Part shown: positions 34,614 to 42,559 of the stretch, in pieces
Position numbering within the stretch: the first letter of the stretch is position 1
Layout: each line of letters starts with the position of its first letter
Source: Bryobacteraceae bacterium
GTDB taxonomy: Bacteria; Acidobacteriota; Terriglobia; Bryobacterales; Bryobacteraceae
NCBI GenBank assembly: GCA_019748195.1
Contig: JAIEPW010000056.1
Location: 62,001 to 126,000, forward strand
Length of the DNA stretch: 64,000 nt
Reading direction: 5' to 3'
Translations under genes and position numbers: made by a program
The notes under the pieces: model-generated
Told to the model about the DNA's origin: nothing
The model's input: only the letters and a program-made list of their open reading frames with translations
The model's database searches: none

Positions 34614-36035
34614 ATGAGCCTCGCACGATTCCAGTTCCTTTTCCTTCCCTTTCTCCTAGCCGCGCAGCAGACCGCGCTCGACCGTTATGTCGCCGCGCCC
34701 GATCCCGCCTATCAGTGGAAAGTGGCTCGTACCTTCCGGCAGAAGGGCGTCGACATCACCGTCATCGATCTCACCTCGCAGCGCTGGCGAGCGGGCGAAG
34801 TGACCCCCGCCGAGTGGAAACACCGCCTGACCATCGCGAGCCCGCCCCAATGGAAACACCGTACCGCTTTCCTCTACATCGCTGAAGGGTCGAACGGCGA
34901 GCCGGACCCGAAGAAGGCCAACGTCGTGCTGCCGTACCTGGCCAAGTGGACCGGCACCGTCGTCGCCGAGCTGCGCATGGTTCCCAATCAACCCCTGCAA
35001 TTCGCCGGCGAGAACGGCCGCCGCCGGACCGAAGACGAGATTGTCGCCTATACCTGGACGCAGTTCCTGAAGACCGGCGACGAAACCTGGCCCATCCGCC
35101 TGCCGATGACCAAAGCCGCCGTCCGGGCGATGGACACGGTGTCCGCCGTCATGAAGCCGCGGCTGGAGATCGACAATTTCGTCGTCGCCGGCGTGTCGAA
35201 GCGAGGCTGGACCACATGGCTCGCCGCCGCGGTGGACCCGCGAGTGGCGGCAATCATTCCCATCGTGATCGACGGGCTGAATCTGCTGCCGACGTTGAAG
35301 GAGCATTACCAGGCTTACGGGGCGTGGTCCGCCGCCATCCGCGACTATCATGAGACCGGCTTTCTCGATCAACTCGGCACACCCGCCTATTTTGAGCTGA
35401 TGAAGATCGAGGAGCCGTATTCGTATCGCGCCCGCTACCGGATGCCGAAGTTCCTCATCAATGCCGCCGGAGATCAGTTCTTCCTCCCCGATTCGACCCG
35501 GTTCTACTTCGGGGACCTGCCCGGCGAGAAACACCTCCGCTACATCCCAAACGCGGACCACGGCCTGAGCGGCAAGACCTTCGATGCGCTGCGCAGCGTG
35601 GTTGCCTTCTATCAATCGATTCTCAACGGCGCTCCCCGCCCCGAGTTTGAAGAAGAGTTTCGCGATGGCACTCTGATGGTGCGGATGAGGCAGGGTTCGC
35701 CGGTGAAGGTGAAGTTGTGGCAGGCGGTGAACCCGCGGGATCGCGATTTCCGGCTACAGAGCATCGGCAAGGCGTACAAACCGCGCGAACTGAAGCCGGT
35801 GCGTCCCGGCGAGTACGAGGCGCGCATCAGCGTCCCGCCCGCCGGCTGGACCGCATTCTTCGCCGAACTCGAGTTCCCCAAGACCGGCCGCTATCCGCTC
35901 CGCTTCACCACGCAGGTGCGCGTGCTGCCCGAAAAGCTCCCGTTTGACGAGCCGCGGAACGGATCAACCAGGGTGGAGACGCCCGTGCGCTCACGCGTCG
36001 ATGTCACTCCGCCTTTCGCTATCCTGAAGTTATGA
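34614..36035 (+). CDS. PqaA-type (PhoPQ-activated pathogenicity-related) protein
   Basis: A 473-residue secreted protein with a signal peptide (MSLARFQFLFLPFLLAAQQT). The body follows the PqaA family: YQWKVARTFRQKGVD, IAEGSNGEPDP, FVVAGVSKRGWTTWLAA (serine elbow), IPIVIDGLNLLP, and NADHGLSGKTFD near the C-terminus. The fold is alpha/beta-hydrolase-like, but the family has no agreed enzyme activity. The start is the ATG at 34614 (earlier in-frame codons are unlikely). It overlaps the thiolase start by ATGA. Confidence 0.85.
   Translation: MSLARFQFLFLPFLLAAQQTALDRYVAAPDPAYQWKVARTFRQKGVDITVIDLTSQRWRAGEVTPAEWKHRLTIASPPQWKHRTAFLYIAEGSNGEPDPKKANVVLPYLAKWTGTVVAELRMVPNQPLQFAGENGRRRTEDEIVAYTWTQFLKTGDETWPIRLPMTKAAVRAMDTVSAVMKPRLEIDNFVVAGVSKRGWTTWLAAAVDPRVAAIIPIVIDGLNLLPTLKEHYQAYGAWSAAIRDYHETGFLDQLGTPAYFELMKIEEPYSYRARYRMPKFLINAAGDQFFLPDSTRFYFGDLPGEKHLRYIPNADHGLSGKTFDALRSVVAFYQSILNGAPRPEFEEEFRDGTLMVRMRQGSPVKVKLWQAVNPRDRDFRLQSIGKAYKPRELKPVRPGEYEARISVPPAGWTAFFAELEFPKTGRYPLRFTTQVRVLPEKLPFDEPRNGSTRVETPVRSRVDVTPPFAILKL
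36020..36025 (+). promoter_or_regulatory. -10-like box (TATCCT) inside the PqaA gene
   Basis: It ends 6 nt before the thiolase ATG at 36032, so the thiolase could also be expressed from its own leaderless transcript. The match is moderate and the location inside coding sequence lowers confidence. Confidence 0.3.
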
Positions 36036-37192
36036 GACCTGTTGCCGTTATTGGTATCGGCAAAACCAACTTTGGGGCCCTGGCCGATCAGGACATCCGC
36101 TCCATGGCCGTCGAGGCCGGGCAGAAAGCCCTGGCCGATGCCAAACTTGAGCCGAAGCAGATCGAAGCGTTCTACCTGGGCAATTTCGCCGGACCCTCGT
36201 TTGTGGGCCAGAATCACCTTGCCCCCTACATCGCGGGCGCGTTGGGCATGGCGGGCGTGCCGGCCACCCGGTTCGAGGCCGCCTGTGCGTCCTCGGGGTC
36301 GGCGTTCTTCCATGCAGTCAGCGCAGTAGGCGCGGGCATGTACGACCTGGTGATGGTCGGCGGCGTGGAGAAAATGACCTCACAGACCACCCCCAAGGTG
36401 ACCGAAATCCTAGCCGGTGCGGGCGACCTTTGCGGCGAAGTAAAGGCCGGGGCGACCTTTCCCGCGCTCTTCGCGATGATCGCGCGCCGCCACATGCACC
36501 AATACGGCACCACTCGGGAGATGCTCGCCGCGGTAGCCGTCAAGAATCACGGCAACGGGGCGAAGAACCCGCAGGCGCACATGAAGAAAGTCATCACGAT
36601 GGAGCAGGCGCTGAACGGCAAGCCGATCGCCGAGCCGCTGACCGTGTTTGACTGCTCGCTGGTGTCGGACGGCGCCGCCGCGGTGATTCTTGCCCCGCTC
36701 GACCGCGCGCATGAGTTCACCAGCCAGGGTTGCCGTGTTCTGGGCATCGCGCAAACCTCTGATCAAGTCGCGCTGGACCAGAAGGACGACATCACCGAGT
36801 TCCGCGCCGTGAAGGCCGCCGCGGAGAAGGCCTACCGGATGGCCGGCGTAGGACCCAAGGACATCGACCTCGCGGAACTCCACGACTGCTTCACCATCGC
36901 CGAAATCGTCGCCAGCGAAGACCTGGGCTTCACCAAGAAGGGCGAAGGCGGCCCGTACGCGCTCTCCGGCGCCACCTGCATCAACGGCGAAAAACCGATC
37001 AACACCTCGGGGGGCTTGAAGGCCAAGGGGCATCCGGTGGGCGCCACCGGCGTGGGCCAGATCTGTGACCTCGTGATCCAGTTGCGCGGGCAGGCCGGCG
37101 AGCGGCAGGTGAAGAAAGCGGACATCGGGCTGGCCCAGAATCTGGGTGGCTCCGGGGCCACGGCGGTGGTTACCATCCTCGGGAGGAACTGA
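36032..37192 (+). CDS. Thiolase, SCP2/lipid-transfer type acetyl-CoA acyltransferase
   Basis: A 386-residue thiolase. The nucleophile cysteine is in EAACASSGSAFF, the HDCF signature in LAELHDCFTIAEIV, and the C-terminal catalytic histidine in KAKGHPVGATGVG. HDCF in place of the NEAFA of classical thiolases marks the SCP2-thiolase group, which includes partners of DUF35 proteins in side-chain degradation. A DUF35-like protein follows immediately. It could supply the last step for the acyl-CoA cluster at 1.6-6.1 kb, but the genes are 30 kb apart. Confidence 0.9.
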   Translation: MRPVAVIGIGKTNFGALADQDIRSMAVEAGQKALADAKLEPKQIEAFYLGNFAGPSFVGQNHLAPYIAGALGMAGVPATRFEAACASSGSAFFHAVSAVGAGMYDLVMVGGVEKMTSQTTPKVTEILAGAGDLCGEVKAGATFPALFAMIARRHMHQYGTTREMLAAVAVKNHGNGAKNPQAHMKKVITMEQALNGKPIAEPLTVFDCSLVSDGAAAVILAPLDRAHEFTSQGCRVLGIAQTSDQVALDQKDDITEFRAVKAAAEKAYRMAGVGPKDIDLAELHDCFTIAEIVASEDLGFTKKGEGGPYALSGATCINGEKPINTSGGLKAKGHPVGATGVGQICDLVIQLRGQAGERQVKKADIGLAQNLGGSGATAVVTILGRN

Positions 37193-37407
37193 TGCGAAAC
37201 CCTGGAAATGGAATCGTTTACACGGAAACCATCGTTCATTCGCCGCCCGAGCAGTTCGTCAATGACGTGCCCTACCAACTGGTGATCGTCACTCTCGACC
37301 AGGGCGGACGCCTCACCGGGCGCATCGCCGGCGACCGGGTTGCCGTCGGAGATCCCGTGGCTTTCCTGGAAGACCGCAACGGCATCCCGTACTTCCAGAA
37401 ATCGTAA
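37192..37407 (+). CDS. DUF35-type OB-fold protein lacking the zinc ribbon
   Basis: A 71-residue protein whose ATG overlaps the thiolase TGA (TGATG), so it is coupled. The sequence VPYQLVIVTLDQGGRLTGRI ... GDPVAFLEDRNGIPYF matches the C-terminal OB-fold of DUF35 (ChsH2-like) proteins. The usual N-terminal CxxC zinc ribbon is absent, which is rare but known. It probably binds the thiolase as a subunit and shapes its substrate channel. The family call rests on the OB-fold pattern and context. Confidence 0.75.
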   Translation: MRNPGNGIVYTETIVHSPPEQFVNDVPYQLVIVTLDQGGRLTGRIAGDRVAVGDPVAFLEDRNGIPYFQKS

Positions 37408-37421
37408 GGTGTCGAAACGGC

Positions 37422-37457
37422 GGTGTGTCCTTCGTTAGAAACAACAAAGGACACACC
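37422..37457 (+). promoter_or_regulatory. 11-bp inverted repeat covering the ribosome-binding site of the next gene
   Basis: GGTGTGTCCTT (37422-37432) and AAGGACACACC (37447-37457) are perfect complements separated by 14 nt. The AAAGGA at 37446-37451 is the likely ribosome-binding site of the ATG at 37460, so a folded RNA would hide it. It could also be a DNA operator. No T-run follows. Confidence 0.5.
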
Positions 37458-37459
37458 CC

Positions 37460-37954
37460 ATGCCGAAACTCGCCCTTTCCCTGATCCTTGCCGTGGCCGC
37501 CGCCGCGGAATCGAACACCCTCAGCCGCAATCCCGCGGATCCGCCGCCCCAGGCGACGCTCGCCCAGGCCGCGTTCCTCACAGGGCACTGGACTGGAAAC
37601 GGCATGAACGCCGACGCGGAGGAGGTCTGGCTGGCGCCGAAAGCGGGCGCGATGCTGTGCACCTTCCGCCTGGTGAAAGACGGCAAGCTGATCTTCTATG
37701 AACTGCTGACCATCGCCGAGGACGGCGGATCGCTGGCGTTGAACATCAAGCATTTTCATTCCGACCTGAAGGGGTGGGAGGAAAAGGACCGGGTGCTCCG
37801 CTTCCCGCTGGTGAAGGCGACCGCGAACGAGCTGTACTTCGACGGCATCACGTATCGCCTGAACGGCGATAAGCTGGAATGCTTCGTCCGCATCCGCAAA
37901 CCTTCCGGCGACGTCGTCGAAGAGCGGTTCGTCTTTCAGCGAACGCGCACCTAG
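37460..37954 (+). CDS. Secreted DUF6265-like protein
   Basis: A 164-residue protein with a signal peptide (MPKLALSLILAVAAAAE). The segment AFLTGHWTGN, EEVWLAPKAGAML and FYELLTIAEDGGSLALNIKHF follow the DUF6265 layout, a small beta-barrel lipocalin-like fold of unknown role. A strong hairpin precedes the start. It is 19 nt upstream of the PH-domain pair on the same strand, but a functional link is not visible. Confidence 0.75.
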   Translation: MPKLALSLILAVAAAAESNTLSRNPADPPPQATLAQAAFLTGHWTGNGMNADAEEVWLAPKAGAMLCTFRLVKDGKLIFYELLTIAEDGGSLALNIKHFHSDLKGWEEKDRVLRFPLVKATANELYFDGITYRLNGDKLECFVRIRKPSGDVVEERFVFQRTRT

Positions 37955-37973
37955 GCTCGCCGCGTAAGGCATA

Positions 37974-38486
37974 ATGAGCCTTACTTCGGCGATGGACAGA
38001 ATCCCAGCGGACATCGCGGCCATCGAACGGCCGGTAGAGCGGCTGTTCACCTACTACGTGCTGCGCGCGCTGGCGGGCACGGTCGCCTTCCCGGTGCTGA
38101 TGCCCCTGCTGTATTTCCGCTATCACACCATGCGTTACCAGTTCACGGAGGAAGGCATCCGCATGAGCTGGGGCATCCTGTTCCGCAACGAGGTGGTGCT
38201 GAACTACGCGCGCATCCAGGACATCCACCTGCGCTCCAACGCGATCGAGCGGATTCTGGGGCTGGCGCGGATCGAGATCCAGACCGCCGCGGGATCCAGC
38301 AACGCGGAAATGACCCTGGAAGGCATCACCGATTCCGAGGGAATGCGCGACTTCCTGTACTCGCGGATGCGCGGCGTGCATCACCCGGCCAGAGTCGAGG
38401 TCACGCCGCTGGCGGCGATTCTCGAGCAGATCGCCACGGAGCTGCGCGAGATCCGCATCGCCCTGCAGGACGCCCGCCGTGGCTGA
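37974..38486 (+). CDS. Membrane-anchored bacterial PH-domain protein (bPH2, YdbS/YdbT type)
   Basis: A 170-residue protein with two close hydrophobic helices (VLRALAGTVAFPVLMPLLYF) followed by a bacterial PH fold: MRYQFTEEGIRMSWGILFRNEVVLNYARIQDIHL. The LARIEIQTAAGSSNAEMTLEG stretch closes the sheet. The role of such domains is unclear. They may bind membrane lipid or envelope partners. Its 3' end overlaps the next gene by 8 nt. Confidence 0.78.
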   Translation: MSLTSAMDRIPADIAAIERPVERLFTYYVLRALAGTVAFPVLMPLLYFRYHTMRYQFTEEGIRMSWGILFRNEVVLNYARIQDIHLRSNAIERILGLARIEIQTAAGSSNAEMTLEGITDSEGMRDFLYSRMRGVHHPARVEVTPLAAILEQIATELREIRIALQDARRG

Positions 38487-39198
38487 AGCGATCACCGGCA
38501 ACATTCTGCGCTGGCTGCGAGTCCCGCCCCAGCCGTCGCCCCCGGAGGGCTCACCCGAGTCGATCCGCGTCTTCCGCGCCGGACGAAACTACTATCGCTA
38601 CCGCTTGCTGGTGTGGGCGGTTTCGCAGCTCGGGCTGGCGGCGGCGCTTTTGGTGGGATTGCTGTTTTCGGCGGCGATTCTGCGCAAGCTTCCGGCTTGG
38701 GTCGCGGCGCTGTGGGCGTCCCTCGAAGTGCTGGCGATCCTTTCCTTCGCCGCCGGCCTCCTGTTTACATATCTCGTGCAACGGTTGAACTATGAGCTCC
38801 GCTGGTACATCGTCACCGATCGCAGCCTGCGCATCCGCAGCGGCATCTGGAGCGTGGAGGAGATCACCATGACCTTCGCCAACATCCAGGACCTGCGGGT
38901 GACCGCCGGTCCGGTGCAGGGCTGGCTGGGGATCGCGGACCTGCAGGTTCGCAGCGCCGGCGGAGGCGGCAAGAACGAAATGGGCGTCGATCCGCACGCG
39001 GCTTATTTCCACGGCGTGGAGAACGCCGAATCCATCCGCGACCTGATCATCGAGCGGCTGCGGCGCTACCGCGACGCCGGGCTCGGCGACCCGGATTCGC
39101 GGGAGAGACCCACCCCCGAGTCGAGCCCGGAGGCGGCCGCCGCTCGCGTGCTCTCCGAAGTCCGCGCCCTCCGCCAGGTCCTGGCCGGCCGCCCCTGA
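38479..39198 (+). CDS. Second bacterial PH-domain membrane protein
   Basis: A 239-residue partner of the preceding gene. The start is the GTG at 38479, overlapping its stop. Residues 40-100 form two long hydrophobic helices, then a PH-like domain: YELRWYIVTDRSLRIRSGIW, TFANIQDLRVTAG and LQVRSAGGGGKNEMGVDPH. The C-terminal 40 residues are charged and probably cytoplasmic. Paired bPH2 proteins such as YdbS/YdbT often occur together and may act as one complex. The B12 riboswitch begins about 40 nt after its stop. Confidence 0.78.
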   Translation: MAEAITGNILRWLRVPPQPSPPEGSPESIRVFRAGRNYYRYRLLVWAVSQLGLAAALLVGLLFSAAILRKLPAWVAALWASLEVLAILSFAAGLLFTYLVQRLNYELRWYIVTDRSLRIRSGIWSVEEITMTFANIQDLRVTAGPVQGWLGIADLQVRSAGGGGKNEMGVDPHAAYFHGVENAESIRDLIIERLRRYRDAGLGDPDSRERPTPESSPEAAAARVLSEVRALRQVLAGRP

Positions 39199-39201
39199 AA
39201 G

Positions 39202-39231
39202 TTGCAAATCGCACCGGCAGGGTTCTACAGT
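39202..39231 (+). promoter_or_regulatory. Candidate promoter of the B12 operon
   Basis: TTGCAA (39202-39207) and TACAGT (39226-39231) are 18 nt apart, placing the start of transcription just upstream of the riboswitch fold. Confidence 0.5.
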
Positions 39232-39234
39232 AAC

Positions 39235-39405
39235 GGTGATACTTCGTTGAGCCTCGCGGAATGTTCGGGAAGGCGGTGCAATTCCGCCACTGCCCCGCAA
39301 CTGTGAGCGGCATGAAGCAATCCGGCCGGGAATGCCACTGCTGGAAACGGCGGGAAGGCGGACCCAGAATCGAGCCGTGGCCGCAAGTCAGGAGACCGGT
39401 TTCGC
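39235..39405 (+). ncRNA. Cobalamin riboswitch
   Basis: The leader carries the conserved core in order: GGAAGGCGGTGCAATTCCGC, then CACTGCCCCGCAACTGT, a later GCCACTGCTGG and GGGAAGGCGG, and the B12-box-like AGTCAGGAGACCGG (39387-39400). This is the class known to bind adenosylcobalamin or related cobalamins and shut down expression when they are abundant. It stands immediately upstream of a corrinoid uptake and remodelling operon, which fits its expected job. The exact 5' and 3' ends are approximate. Confidence 0.95.
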
Positions 39406-39488
39406 GATTCATACGCCGGAGTACGTTTCGAAGGGGAACGTCGCGGATGCCTGTGAATTGCCTGTCCTCCCGCGCCGTGCGCTGACGC

Positions 39489-40331
39489 ATGGCCGCCCGT
39501 CTGCTTGCCGCCGCTGCCGTGCTTTCGGCGATGCTGCACGCGCAGCCGCGCCGCATCGTGTCCGCCGCCCCCGCCATTACGGAGACGCTGTTCGCGCTCG
39601 GCCTCGGTGATCGCGTGGTGGCGGTAACCGACTACTGCCGCTATCCCGCGGAAGCAATCCGCAAGCCGAAGATCGGCGGATACACGCAACCGAACATCGA
39701 AGCCATCGCGGCGCTGCGCCCGGACCTGGTGATCATCGAACGCAATCCGATCCAGCTCGGGCCCAAGCTGCAGGCGATGAAGCTCAAGGTTCTCGAAATC
39801 CCAGCCCAGACCATCGCCGACATCCCGCGTATGATCACCGCCATCGCCGCGGAAACGGGAGCGGCGGCGGCGGGCGCGAAGCTGGCCCGGAACATCAACG
39901 GCGAGCTGGACGAGATCCGCCGCAAGACCGGATCCGCCCCCCGGCGCCGCGTACTCTTTATCGTGGGCCGGTCGGCGAATTCGCTCGAGGGCATGATGGC
40001 GGTGGGGGGATCGTCATACCTGAACGACCTGATCGCGGTGGCGGGCGGCGTCAACATTTTCGAACAAGCCGTCGCCGCCTATCCTCGGATCTCCCTGGAA
40101 CAGGTGATCGGCGCCGCTCCCGACGTCATTCTGGACATGGGGGACATGGCGCAGACCGCGACCGTCACCGAGGATCACAAACGCCGCGCCGTGGCGCTTT
40201 GGAAACGGCACCCGGTGCTGAAAGCCCGGGTGTTCGCCATCGCGTCCGACGTGTACGTCGTCCCTGGACCCCGCATCGCGCAAGCGGCGCGGGAGTTCGC
40301 CCGCATGTTGCATCCGGAGGCGGGATTGTGA
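39489..40331 (+). CDS. btuF: Corrinoid-binding periplasmic protein of an ABC importer
   Basis: A 280-residue periplasmic-binding protein (type III, helical backbone) with a signal peptide (MAARLLAAAAVLSAMLHAQP). The family start RIVSAAPAITETLFALGLG and VIIERNPIQLGP are clear, and the C-terminal lobe begins YPRISLEQVIGAAPDVI. Position after a cobalamin riboswitch and before BtuC/BtuD genes supports vitamin B12 or cobinamide as the ligand. A haem- or iron-chelate ligand is less likely. Its TGA overlaps the GTG of btuD. Confidence 0.88.
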   Translation: MAARLLAAAAVLSAMLHAQPRRIVSAAPAITETLFALGLGDRVVAVTDYCRYPAEAIRKPKIGGYTQPNIEAIAALRPDLVIIERNPIQLGPKLQAMKLKVLEIPAQTIADIPRMITAIAAETGAAAAGAKLARNINGELDEIRRKTGSAPRRRVLFIVGRSANSLEGMMAVGGSSYLNDLIAVAGGVNIFEQAVAAYPRISLEQVIGAAPDVILDMGDMAQTATVTEDHKRRAVALWKRHPVLKARVFAIASDVYVVPGPRIAQAAREFARMLHPEAGL

Positions 40332-41089
40332 GCTTCACACTCCGCGCCTTGCGTGTCGCCTACGGTTCCGCGGAGGTAATCCGCGGCATCAACGCGGACT
40401 TCGGCGATTCCGGCCTGGTGGCGCTGGTGGGTCCCAACGGCGCGGGCAAGTCGACCCTTCTCGGCGCAATGGCCGGCCTTCGGGACTACGGCGGGGAGTG
40501 CCTGTTCGACGGGAAGCAGGTTCGCGCCTGGAGCCGCCGCGAACTGGCGAGCCGGGTTTCCTGGGTGCCGCAGAGCCTGCACCTGGATTTCCCGTTCACC
40601 GCGGCCGAGGTGGTGATGATGGGCCGCACGCCCTACGCCGCCGGCTTGTTCGAATCGCCGCACGACGCCGAGGCCGTCCGGCGCGCCTTGCGCATCACCG
40701 ACGCGGAAACCTTCGCCGCGCGCGATTTCCGATCGCTGAGCGGAGGCGAGCGGCAGCGTGTGATCCTGGCGGCGGCGCTGGCGCAGGAGCCTCGCGTCCT
40801 GCTGCTGGACGAGCCCACCACGTTTCTGGACCTGCGGCATCAGGTGGCGATCTATTCGCTGCTGCAAAGCCTCACCCGGTCCAAGTTGCTGGCGATCGCC
40901 GCGACCCATGACCTGAACCTCGCGCTCACCTACGCGGATCGCGTGATGGCGCTGAAAGACGGGCGTGTCGCGGGCGATGGGCCCGCCCCCGGAGTCCTGA
41001 ACCGCGAGCGCATTCAGGAAGTCTTCGGCATGACGGTGGAGATGCTGCACGGCCCGAGCGGCCGGCCCTGGATCACCTATGCGCCGTAG
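40328..41089 (+). CDS. btuD: Corrinoid ABC importer ATP-binding protein
   Basis: A 253-residue ABC ATPase. Walker A is GPNGAGKST, signature LSGGERQRV and Walker B LLLDEPTTFLD, with the H-loop in AIAATHDLNL. The start is the GTG at 40328, which overlaps the btuF stop (GTGA). An in-frame ATG at 40199 lies inside btuF and is unlikely. The gene order here is binding protein, ATPase, permease. It pairs with the BtuC permease 11 nt into its own 3' end. Confidence 0.92.
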   Translation: MSFTLRALRVAYGSAEVIRGINADFGDSGLVALVGPNGAGKSTLLGAMAGLRDYGGECLFDGKQVRAWSRRELASRVSWVPQSLHLDFPFTAAEVVMMGRTPYAAGLFESPHDAEAVRRALRITDAETFAARDFRSLSGGERQRVILAAALAQEPRVLLLDEPTTFLDLRHQVAIYSLLQSLTRSKLLAIAATHDLNLALTYADRVMALKDGRVAGDGPAPGVLNRERIQEVFGMTVEMLHGPSGRPWITYAP

Positions 41090-42071
41090 CCGGTTCTGGA
41101 TCGCCGTTATGCTCTCACTGGCCTTGTTCCTGGCCGCCGCCGCCATCACCCCCTTGTTCGGCACGGCGGAGATCAGCTTCCGCCGGGCATTCGAAGGTCT
41201 TTCGCCCGACACCGAGATCTTCTTCCACGCCCGCCTGCCGCGCGTTTTGCTGTCGCTGATCGCGGGTGGAGCGCTCGCCTTGACCGGGCTCGTCTTTCAG
41301 GCCGTGCTGCGCGATCCCCTGGCTGAGCCGTACACGCTCGGCGTTTCCAGTGGCGCCGCGGTAGGCGCGGTGCTCGCCATCTGCCTTGGCTGGCGGGGAG
41401 TGGGAGGAATTTCGGGAATCTGGATCGCGGCTACGGTGGGCGCGCTCGCCGCGCTTTCCCTGGTGCTCGCGCTGGGGCTGGAAGGCCGCCGGCTTTCGTC
41501 CTTTACGCTGCTTCTGGCCGGCGTCACCGTGAACAGCATGTGCCTGGCGATGATCCTGTTCCTGCACAACGTGGCGACGTTCTCGCAGTCCTTCGCGATC
41601 ACCCGCTGGCTGATGGGCGGCATCGATCCTGTCGCCTATCCGGTTCTCGCGGCGGCCGCCGCGCTGGTCCTCGCCCTCTCCGCGATCCTGTTCCGCTATG
41701 CGCGGCAGTGGAATCTGATCGCCATCGGCGAGGATTGGGCCAGCGCCCGCGGCGTCGCGGCATCGCGCACCGCGGTCATCGGATACGTCGCCGGCTCCCT
41801 GCTCACCGGTGCGATCACCGCCCTCACCGGACCCATCGGGTTCGTCGGCCTGATCATTCCGCACGCCTTGCGTTTACGATTCGGAGCGGACCACCGCATC
41901 CTGGCGCCCTGCTCCTTCCTGACCGGCGGAGCGTTCCTGGCATTCTGCGACACGCTGGCCCGAACGGTTCTCGCGCCCACCGAGATCCCGGTGGGCGTGG
42001 TGACTGCTTTGATCGGAGGGCCCGTTTTCATCGCGATCCTGAGGTCGCGGAGGCGAAGCCTGTGGGTGTGA
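41079..42071 (+). CDS. btuC: Corrinoid ABC importer permease
   Basis: A 330-residue FecCD/BtuC permease with about ten transmembrane helices. The family marks RLPRVLLSLIAGGALALTG, RDPLAEPYTLGVSSGAAVG and GPIGFVGLIIPHALRL are all present. The start is the ATG at 41079, inside the last codons of btuD. It would form the membrane pore for BtuF-bound corrinoid. No outer-membrane BtuB receptor gene is near. Confidence 0.92.
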   Translation: MRRSRFWIAVMLSLALFLAAAAITPLFGTAEISFRRAFEGLSPDTEIFFHARLPRVLLSLIAGGALALTGLVFQAVLRDPLAEPYTLGVSSGAAVGAVLAICLGWRGVGGISGIWIAATVGALAALSLVLALGLEGRRLSSFTLLLAGVTVNSMCLAMILFLHNVATFSQSFAITRWLMGGIDPVAYPVLAAAAALVLALSAILFRYARQWNLIAIGEDWASARGVAASRTAVIGYVAGSLLTGAITALTGPIGFVGLIIPHALRLRFGADHRILAPCSFLTGGAFLAFCDTLARTVLAPTEIPVGVVTALIGGPVFIAILRSRRRSLWV

Positions 42072-42559
42072 CGCTGATCGGCGGAGGCTCCCGCAGCGGC
42101 AAGAGCCGCTTCGCGCTGGAACTCGCGCGCGGCCTGCCGGGTCCGTGGACGTTCGTGGCCACCGCCGAGGCTCTCGACCTGGAAATGCGGGATCGCATCG
42201 CCAGGCACCAAGCCGGCCGCGATCCGGCATTCCGGCTGATCGAGGAGCCTCATGCACTTGCCGCGGTGGTGCGCGATGTCCAAGGCGTCGCCGTGGTGGA
42301 CTGCCTGACCCTGTGGGTCAGCAATCGTCTGCTGGCGGAAGCGGACCTGAGCCGCGAATTCGCGGGGTTGCGCGAAGCCGCCGCGCGATCCACCGCGGAG
42401 CTTGTCTTTGTGACCAACGAGGTGGGCTGCGGGGTGGTGCCCGACAACGCGCTCGCCCGCCGTTTCCGCGATGAAGCCGGCCGGTTGAACCAGATGATCG
42501 CGGGCATCGCGACCCGGATCCATTGGATGGTGTTCGGACATCCAATGCGGGTGAAGTGA
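42068..42559 (+). CDS. cobU: Adenosylcobinamide kinase / guanylyltransferase
   Basis: A 163-residue protein. The P-loop is GGGSRSGKS at the N-terminus, followed by DLEMRDRIARHQAGR, whose histidine is the guanylylation site in CobU. VVDCLTLWVSN and VTNEVGCGVVPDN complete the family pattern. It phosphorylates adenosylcobinamide and makes AdoCbi-GDP. The start chosen is the GTG at 42068, which overlaps the btuC stop (GTGA); 42062 is an alternative. The protein is slightly shorter than typical. Confidence 0.88.
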   Translation: MTLIGGGSRSGKSRFALELARGLPGPWTFVATAEALDLEMRDRIARHQAGRDPAFRLIEEPHALAAVVRDVQGVAVVDCLTLWVSNRLLAEADLSREFAGLREAAARSTAELVFVTNEVGCGVVPDNALARRFRDEAGRLNQMIAGIATRIHWMVFGHPMRVK

